Shown here: piece by piece, positions 57,000 to 64,000 of the stretch
Position numbering within the stretch: position 1 is the stretch's first letter
How the letters are laid out: the number at the start of each line of letters is the position of its first letter
Source of the DNA: Liolophura sinensis
Taxonomy: Eukaryota > Mollusca > Polyplacophora > Chitonida > Chitonidae
Direction: 5' to 3'
Assembly: GCF_032854445.1 (NCBI RefSeq)
Contig: NC_088301.1
Coordinates: forward strand, 3,472,001-3,536,000
DNA: 64,000 nt
Program-made: the position numbers and the translations under genes
Notes under the pieces: model-generated
The model's input: the letters and a program-made list of their open reading frames with translations, nothing else
What the model was told of the DNA's origin: nothing
Database searches by the model: none

Positions 57000-59074
57000 A
57001 TAATGAGACTTAGTGCGACGAAACCATGATAATGGTACACGTCTCAATATTACAACTGTGTATGCTTCCTGCTTTTCCATTCGTGGATTTTAATAGGTCT
57101 CTAAACAAGAATCACTTTGTGTCGGTTACCGCTACCCTGTTCATGCCTAATTTGGGTAATTAGCCCAATCAAAACTAATAATCTGTGTAGGCGTTTTCAA
57201 TGGATGATAATGGTATTAATGACGCCAATTCCAAATGCAACTTTCAAATAGGACAGCTGTATGCAGGTAAGAGCTGCACATCTTTACTTTGAAGTAACAG
57301 AGGTTCATCAACTCTTAAATACGATAATTAACCTAAATAATTATACACAATATAATGCACTACAACAATACAGTATTCCATACTCAAACACACATTCGCA
57401 ATCCTGCTGACGATCCAAAATATCTATAGACTTAAATATATCCTGAGATTATAAAACAAGTAAATCACTGAAGCGAAACTAAATTCATATATTAAATGCA
57501 TGTATAAAATGCATCAATTAAGAAATAAAAGACGCAAAAGCAGTTGCACGGCACTTTCAATGTCACATATATACACAAGAACCTTTACAGAACCCTTTCT
57601 AAAATATTCAAAATACCCACATATGTGCTATGCGCCTTTACCGCCTTTTTAAGCGTACATAAAAGTTTAATATATTATTACAGTCAAATGTATAGTTTCT
57701 GTAGCGTCCATTCTTCACATATGTATGGATGTACCCTTCAACAACCTAGACCTACACAGCCTCAGAAAGTTCTGGAATATCACAACACACTGATACAGTA
57801 CAGCAGTATCAGAATACTCAGCTTTGCATGGTGCGGCCCTTTGTTGATATTTCTAATATGTATGTACTCAGTGAGGTACGAGGCTTATCAGATTCTATGG
57901 GCTTAGAACAGATCTTTTGAGAAAAATACAAATAACACTCATCTTGCGTGCCTGGTTACGTGTAGGCCTAAACCACTTTTATTAACTGACAAGAACGATA
58001 AGTGGGTCAAAGCTTTCGGTCCTATTGTATCCACCCTAAAAAAACATTCATATTGGATAAACAATTATGTTTTTAAGCATTTTATTTAACTATTCATCCG
58101 GATAAGTTATCAATATAGGTTGACATCAGAATGTATGTCACACAAACACATGCATAAAAGAAATGCTGGGTTTTCTAATGACTCGGCCCTGTTACCTTCA
58201 CCCAAAAAAATGTTGATCCTCTAAATAGGGCGCTCAATGGCTCCTATCGCCTAAAGCGATCCAAACCCGATCGGTCTATCGCCAATGAGGTCGTAGGATC
58301 GAATCAAGCTTTTGCTGGCTCAACGGTGACTTTAAGTCAAAACGTGCATCAGGTAGCTGACGTCATGACGGCAATAAAATCCTTGGCTGGTAGAAACAGT
58401 GAAAAACCGAAATTCGCTGGTAGAACGTGACGAACCTCCAAGCGTGCGGCCATGAGCGCGCCATTCCTTATGTACATGTATATTGCGTCTGGACAGCGTT
58501 TGTTTATGTGATATTGTAGATGGTGTATCAGATGTATGTATAAGTACAGCAAAGAAACAAAAACTTCACTTATTCCAAAAAACAATCTAAACATAATATT
58601 TCTTGACAACACAGCAGAATCACCTCAACTAAGGGAAAATCTAGCTACTTTTGCACACAAGGTGACTGTTTCACACGGAACTAGCCTCTTCAATCTGGTT
58701 AACAACCACTGACATAAGTTATACCAGTGTTTTGCACGAGTACGAGCCCAAAGGGCCAGTGAAAATATTGACCCTCGGCGAATATGGTAGCTTACCCAAA
58801 GCAGATTGACAAATCACAGGCCTAGAATTTTCTCTGAATTGTGAAAACTAAATATATACTGTGATTGTTTATAGCAAAGTACTGTATTCAATGGTGTACT
58901 AGGATTTTACAATAATAAACTATATAGTTTTTCCACTAGAATGGTAAAAGGCAAACAAATGAAATTATCCAGCTGAAATCATTAGAGACTTTCTATTTGA
59001 AAGTGGTTCCGATCCTCCACACCATATTTGTTCGTCATACTGAAAAGAAACTATTGTATTTCCACGTCACTCTA
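57000..59074. other. Intergenic 3' flank of receptor C
   Basis: This is the counterpart of 34430-36494. At about 58095-58130 it carries ATCCGGATAAGTTATCAATA, which is the version found in the right-hand flanks (41532, 63706) and not in the left flank of A, a sign of gene conversion. The plus-strand 120-codon frame at 57544-57906 is not supported as a gene. Confidence 0.65.
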
Positions 59075-62071
59075 TTATGAACCGAAACTCGTGTTTTCAT
59101 ACGCAGTTGATGTGCCAATCTTCTCGTATATGTTCCCATCTTCAGTTTGACTCTCGTTGTTCGGACGTCGAATATACACACTGTCTATTTCATCACCCGG
59201 CTCTGCTTGAACACACGCACTTGTGGGTGCAGATACAGGGTTTGTCGACACAGATTGTGAATAACCAGGCGCAGTGTCAAGGGAGGAATTATTCGACTGA
59301 TTCTGACCTGATCTACGCTTTCGTACATACAGGCAAATCGTCACAGCTCCTGCTAACAGAACACATAACCCCAAAGCTGAGGCTAGACCAATAACGACAC
59401 CACCTTCAGCAAAAGGTGTTTCGTTTCTTGCAGAGATTACAAGTATGACCGTGCAAACCGCCGGGCTTTTCCTCCGTGAACCTACCACAGCGAAAACACA
59501 TATGTTGTAAGTCGTGTCCTTTGACAGATCGTCAAGAAGCACCTTTTCTGTTTCCGGGTGAACTAAAGTGGATCCTCCCATACCAATATCATTCACTGGA
59601 TGGTATTCTACTCTGTAACCTGTCATCATCCCGGGTCCAGTCTTCGTCCAGGTAACGCTGACCACACCGTTTTCAACAGTCACAGTTAGATTTGACAGTT
59701 TTATATTGGAGTCCTGTTCACACAGCCATCTAGTCTTATCACTGACTGACACAGAAACACTTCCGGAACATGCCGATAGCGGAAAACACACGGCGAGATA
59801 CCCGGTAAAGGCCCGAGGAGAATGACAGCGTACCAAGTCTATCTTGTCCGGCACGGTGCCGTTCCTTAACCCAGCAATCTCACATCCACACGTTAAGGGG
59901 TTACCTGTCAGAAAACGCTTCGGAAATCTATTGCTAATATTAAAGCTGTTTAAACTGATAATATCGTTGTCACGGAGGTCGAGATGGTAAAGCAGTTTAT
60001 ATCGATCAAAGGTCTCAGTAGTTACACGATGGAGTCTGTTCCCAGAAAGGTAGAGATATCGAAGTTGATACTCGGGAGAATCAGTCTTGGGCATCGGGTC
60101 ACCGAAAACCTCCAACCTGTTGTTCCGCAGATCCAGTTTGTAAACTATCCCAAGATAGGCTTCCGGGGAAATGTACGAGATAGCGTTATTAGAGAGGTTT
60201 AATGTAATTTCATAGTGCCAGAACAATACAGGTGTTGACCTGCCACCAGGTATCAATACTTCTCCACCAGGTTTAACTTTGATATCTACTGGTAGTTTTG
60301 TTACATTTACATATGTGTTGAAGGAAAGGTCAGCATTTAAACGTAAACTTACATCGCCATCTTGTTTCTCGTGAAAAAGGACTTGAATGACTTCGTTTAT
60401 GAAGTTATGTTTGGCAGAAACTTTAATATAAGAACGGTCAGAAAATTCAGTCGGATGTTCTACTTCTATTACTAAACTGTCTTGGATTTGATTGTTGTCA
60501 CATACAATTAAGTTGTCCGTGTAATGATTATTCCTATAAGGGATTTTTACGTTAAGTGCAGTTATCTTGTTGTCCGAAACGTTAATTCTAGAGTTAGCTG
60601 TATGGGAATTCCCTAATAAGAGGGGACCTTGGATATTGTTCATTGACAGATCCAAAGAGACGTTCCATGCATTATCAGGAACCTTATCTAAACTACAGTT
60701 CCTTAGACGAACTTCTAGCATTGTTGCCAGTGTCGGTATTACGTCCGCGGGGATATACTTTAGAGGATTGTGAGATAAATCAAGCATCCTTAACCCTTTG
60801 AGATGACCAAGTAACTTTCCCAACCATTTCCAGGAAGTGCTTGATAGCTCGTTACTTTTTAAGTTCACTTCGCGTAATGAATTCTTAATGACATAAAATA
60901 ACACTTCGCTCAGAAAGGATATCTGGTTGTTCTCTAAATCTAAGGCCCGTAGACTTGAAACGTTGAAAAACACGTCAGGGCCTATGTCTATAAGCTGATT
61001 GCCACTTAGATCCAATGTGCTGAGTGAAGATAAATTCCTAAACGAACCTGCTTGCATATTTCGGATAGCATTACCGGTCAAATTAAGGTACCTTAAAACA
61101 GGAAAATCAACAAACGCATCTCTGTTAATCACTGTCAATTTGTTAAGACTAAGATATATGAACGTCACTTTAGACAGGCCAACAAACATCCTAGGTCCAA
61201 TCTCTCTTAGCCTGTTGTCATGAAGACTCAATCCGTAAAGATTTGTCAGTCCTGCAAAAGTTTCAGGTAACAAATGAGTCAATTTGTTTCTCATCAGGCT
61301 AATATATCCAAGTCGCCTAAGATTCCTAAAAGTTCTCTTTGAGAGGCCACTAATTCTGTTGTTTCGTAAGTAAAGGTTTTCCAAATTCGTCAAGTCATCG
61401 AAAAGATTGTCGTCTAGCGATGTAAGTTTGTTGAAATCGAGATCCAAAGTTTTCAGCTCCGTCAATCCATGGAACATATAATCGTGTAGAACAGATATGT
61501 TATTGTGCGACAAATCCAGGGTAGTCAGTTCATTAAGTTCACCGAATGCCGCAAGCTCAATGCGGGACATTCCATTTGCACTTAAATCTAATGTCTGTAG
61601 ACGTGGAAAATGCTCGAAATCGCTTGGTCTTACGGTAATAATGCTATTGTTACGCAGATCCAGTTTTGTGATCGAGCTGAACCTGGCTAGAGCGCAGCTC
61701 GGTACACGGTTCAACAAGTTGTTTGGCAAATATATCCTTGACACTTTTTCGCCTATACCGCTGAAGTCTGAACAGTTCAATTCCGATATCCCAGTGAATT
61801 GTACGTCCAGAGTGCTGACGTTCAAACCGCTGAATGTTCCGTCATGAATGTACATCACATCAGGATTTCCGCGAATTCTCAAATTGTCAAACCGAAAGTG
61901 TGACATACCCAGGAATGGCATGTAAGGTGTAGACATTTTATCACAGATAATGTTACTGTTATTTCGTCTGAGACAGGTACACTGTGGTTGAATATGGCAA
62001 ACCTCGCTGTACACAGTCGCTAACCCGATGGCAAGACAAACGAGAATACAACAGGGTAATCCACCAGCCAT
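59075..62071 (-). CDS. Receptor C: LRR-FN3 single-pass membrane protein, intronless
   Basis: This intact gene has 998 residues from the ATG at 62071, with the same domains as A: signal peptide, LRRNT, about two dozen LRRs, LRRCT, FN3, membrane span, and a tail with SVYIRRP, NIYEKI and AYENTSF. It differs from A at about ten residues, for example CALARFS against CTLARFN, HDYMF against HAYMF, RALDLEN against RALHLEN, NSRINVSDN against NSRLNVSNN, and FGDPMPK against FGDLMPK. Between about 61308 and 61697 it follows B, not A. Like A and B, it has a complete frame and a conserved TATA-like box, so it is probably active. Confidence 0.93.
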   Translation of the reverse strand: MAGGLPCCILVCLAIGLATVYSEVCHIQPQCTCLRRNNSNIICDKMSTPYMPFLGMSHFRFDNLRIRGNPDVMYIHDGTFSGLNVSTLDVQFTGISELNCSDFSGIGEKVSRIYLPNNLLNRVPSCALARFSSITKLDLRNNSIITVRPSDFEHFPRLQTLDLSANGMSRIELAAFGELNELTTLDLSHNNISVLHDYMFHGLTELKTLDLDFNKLTSLDDNLFDDLTNLENLYLRNNRISGLSKRTFRNLRRLGYISLMRNKLTHLLPETFAGLTNLYGLSLHDNRLREIGPRMFVGLSKVTFIYLSLNKLTVINRDAFVDFPVLRYLNLTGNAIRNMQAGSFRNLSSLSTLDLSGNQLIDIGPDVFFNVSSLRALDLENNQISFLSEVLFYVIKNSLREVNLKSNELSSTSWKWLGKLLGHLKGLRMLDLSHNPLKYIPADVIPTLATMLEVRLRNCSLDKVPDNAWNVSLDLSMNNIQGPLLLGNSHTANSRINVSDNKITALNVKIPYRNNHYTDNLIVCDNNQIQDSLVIEVEHPTEFSDRSYIKVSAKHNFINEVIQVLFHEKQDGDVSLRLNADLSFNTYVNVTKLPVDIKVKPGGEVLIPGGRSTPVLFWHYEITLNLSNNAISYISPEAYLGIVYKLDLRNNRLEVFGDPMPKTDSPEYQLRYLYLSGNRLHRVTTETFDRYKLLYHLDLRDNDIISLNSFNISNRFPKRFLTGNPLTCGCEIAGLRNGTVPDKIDLVRCHSPRAFTGYLAVCFPLSACSGSVSVSVSDKTRWLCEQDSNIKLSNLTVTVENGVVSVTWTKTGPGMMTGYRVEYHPVNDIGMGGSTLVHPETEKVLLDDLSKDTTYNICVFAVVGSRRKSPAVCTVILVISARNETPFAEGGVVIGLASALGLCVLLAGAVTICLYVRKRRSGQNQSNNSSLDTAPGYSQSVSTNPVSAPTSACVQAEPGDEIDSVYIRRPNNESQTEDGNIYEKIGTSTAYENTSFGS

Positions 62072-62117
62072 TTTGTCCACTGTCAGTTAGCCAACTGGTG
62101 GTACTTGCCCAGTCTCC

Positions 62118-62127
62118 ACATATATAA
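62118..62127 (-). promoter_or_regulatory. TATA-like box of receptor C
   Basis: The minus strand reads ACTTATATATGTGG, identical to A and about 47-56 bp upstream of the ATG. The flank beyond about 62208 lacks 410 bp found in A, but the core box is unaffected. Confidence 0.58.
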
Positions 62128-62402
62128 GTCGGGGTGTGCATATATATGTTCTGTAAACTTGTCAAACGGGAAGTGTCTTCATAACCAATACCCAATTAGG
62201 CGTATCTGGAAACCCACGTTTTATTTTAGAGTTTTCCTTTCCTAAAATAGCCCACGTTTGTCCACCAGTTTTCAATATGAGCAGTCTGATACAAATGGCA
62301 GATTTGTGGCTGAAATAACCTCCAAACTAAACCGACGAAAAAGGTAAATTATATAAATGAAGAGACTATTCCCATGTGCCGTGCAACCGCTATTAATCTG
62401 TT

Positions 62403-62495
62403 ATGGAGCCTCCGTGACCGAGTTGTTAAGCTACTAGAGCAGAAGTCTCAGGAACATCTCACCAGTCTGGCCAAAATGTGAGTTCAAGTCCAGCT
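62403..62495 (+). mobile_element. Old SINE-I head in the 5' flank of C
   Basis: Nearly identical to 40229-40323 (GCCTCCGTGACCGAGTTGTT, GTGAGTTCAAGTCCAGCTC). It is inherited through the segmental duplication. Confidence 0.78.
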
Positions 62496-64000
62496 CTTAT
62501 AGATAGATAATAATGACTTAGTGCCACTAAACCATGATAATGGTACACGTCTCAATATTACAGCTGTGTATGCTTCCTGCTTTTCCATTCGTGGGTTTTA
62601 ATAGGTCTCTAAACAAGAATCACTTTGTGTCGGTTACCTCTACCCTGCTGTTCAGAAAATCACAAGCATATCAACATAACAATGGCAAATCAGAAACAAA
62701 ATACAAGCGAGATATTCTGACCATTTTTCTTAAGTTATGCCAGCATTAAGTAGACAGATTTTTTTAACTCTCTCTAACACTCATATACTTGAATGCGCAA
62801 GGATACAGAAGACGCAAGTTAATCTACATCCCTTTGTTTCAGAGCTGTACGCAAGTAAGAGCTGCACATCTTTACTTTGAAGTAACAGAGGTTCATCAGT
62901 TCTTAAATACGGTAATAAACGTAAATAAGAGGTCCACACTTGTAGGTAATGCACATCAGCAATACAGAATTCCACCCTCAAACACACATTCGCAATCCTA
63001 TTGACGATCTAAAACACCTGGCACATAAACTTATAACCGTAATATTCAGAGGTTATATAACCTGTAAATCACTAAAGCGAAACTAAATTCAAATATTAAA
63101 AAGCATATACGACATTAATTAAGAAATGAAAGACGCAAAAGCACTTTCAATGTCACATATATTCATAAGAGCCTTTACAGAATCTTTTCTAAAAAAATAT
63201 TCACATTACAAATATATGTGCTATGCGCGTTTACCGCCTTTTTAAGCGCACAACAAAAGTTTTAAAAAATTGTTAAATATATTATCATAGTCAAATCTAA
63301 AGTTTCTATAGCGTCCATTCTTTTCATATATATGGATATACCCTTCAACAACCTAGAGCTACACAAGTCTCTGAAATTAGTGGAATATAACAACACAGTG
63401 GTACTGTTCAGCAGTATCAGAATACTCAGCTTTGCATGGTGCGGCCCTTTGTTGATATTTCTAATATGTATGTACTCAGTGAGGTACGAGGCTTATTAGA
63501 TTCTATGGGCTTAGAACAGATCTTTTGAGAAAAATACAAATAACACTCATCTTGCGTGCCTGGTTACGTGTAGGCCTAAACCGCTTTTATTAACTGACAA
63601 GAACGATAAGTGGGTCAAAGCTTTCGGTCCTATTGTATCCACCCTAAAAAACTATTCATATTGGATAAACAATTACGTCTTTAAGCATTTTATTTAACTA
63701 TTCATCCGGATAAGTTATCAATATAGGTTGACATCAGAATGTATGCCACAAAACACAGATATGAAAGAAGTGCTGGGTTTTCTAATGACTCGGCGTTGTT
63801 ACCTTCACCAAAAAATGTTGATCATCTAAATAGAGCGCTCAATGGCTCTAAAGCGTTTTACTGTCCAAACCCGATCGCCCTATCGCCACTGGGGTCACAA
63901 GATCGAATGAAGCTTTTACTGGCTCAACGGTGACTTTAAGTTAAGGTGAGCATCAGGTAGCTGACGTCATGACGGCAATTAAATCCTTGGGTTGAAGAGA
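62496..64000. other. Flank beyond receptor C, up to the window edge
   Basis: It matches 40324-41826 except for a patch at about 63437-63597 that matches the left flank of A/C. No gene is visible before the edge. By analogy with the first copy, a further receptor gene or pseudogene is expected beyond the window. Confidence 0.65.

Larger units (their letters stand above)
56075..64000. repeat. Segmental duplication, second copy (carries receptor gene C), continues past the window
   Basis: This is the counterpart of 33551-41826. It begins GGAAACCAGCTTGAGCAGGC, inside a SINE-I head, directly against the receptor relic. At the last base of the window it is still aligned to position 41826 of the first copy. 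Confidence 0.93.

Noticed and set aside
57544-57906. A 120-codon plus-strand frame repeated in the receptor flanks (34964, 48871, 57544)
   Set aside because: The copies are young duplicates, so conservation is expected without function. The frame is cut at different places in each copy, and there is no start context or known domain.
59077-59394. Long plus-strand frames antisense to the receptors (36497, 59077, 61497 and others)
   Set aside because: They are shadows of the minus-strand genes, conserved only because the genes are.

Overview
The window is nuclear DNA of an animal. No bacterial operons, Shine-Dalgarno sites or CRISPR arrays are visible. The DNA is AT-rich and full of minisatellites, tRNA-derived SINEs and other mobile-element remnants, with a few real coding parts. 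The SINE tails (families called SINE-I and SINE-II here), the many AGGCCT-containing stretches and the receptor type suggest a lophotrochozoan invertebrate, most likely a mollusc. That placement is inference.

Left part, 1-33.5 kb: mostly non-coding. Two minus-strand exons (5228-5329 and 2739-2806) match a MATE/SLC47-type multidrug and toxin extrusion transporter. Around and beyond them lie about fifteen unrelated tandem-repeat arrays with periods of 15 to 63 bp. The largest is a 2-kb, 21-bp satellite whose first units are inverted. A decayed reverse transcriptase of DIRS type lies at 23.99-24.52 kb. SINE copies, two MITE/foldback-like elements and several unrecognised stretches fill the rest.

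Right part, 33.5-64 kb: a tandem array of minus-strand, single-exon receptor genes. Three are intact (A 36495-39491, B 50521-53514, C 59075-62071; about 998 residues each). One is a pseudogene (43745-47035) broken by two SINEs and several deletions. One is a 3'-end relic (55757-56076). Each intact protein has a signal peptide, an LRRNT cap, about two dozen leucine-rich repeats with an irregular middle region, an LRRCT cap, one fibronectin type III domain, one membrane span and a short tyrosine-containing tail. No TIR domain is present. The layout fits a cell-surface recognition or adhesion receptor; ligand and pathway are unknown.

The array grew by large duplications. The block 33551-41826 is repeated at 56075-64000 and continues past the window edge. 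The left breakpoint of the second copy joins an old SINE to the relic gene. Patches of sequence shared between the wrong partners show that gene conversion has mixed both the coding regions and the flanks. Conserved TATA-like boxes lie about 45-55 bp upstream of each start codon. An old SINE head is shared by all four 5' flanks and so predates the duplications. A 1.67-kb terminal-inverted-repeat transposon, itself carrying a SINE, sits in the flank of the pseudogene, and paralogous flanks show its empty site.
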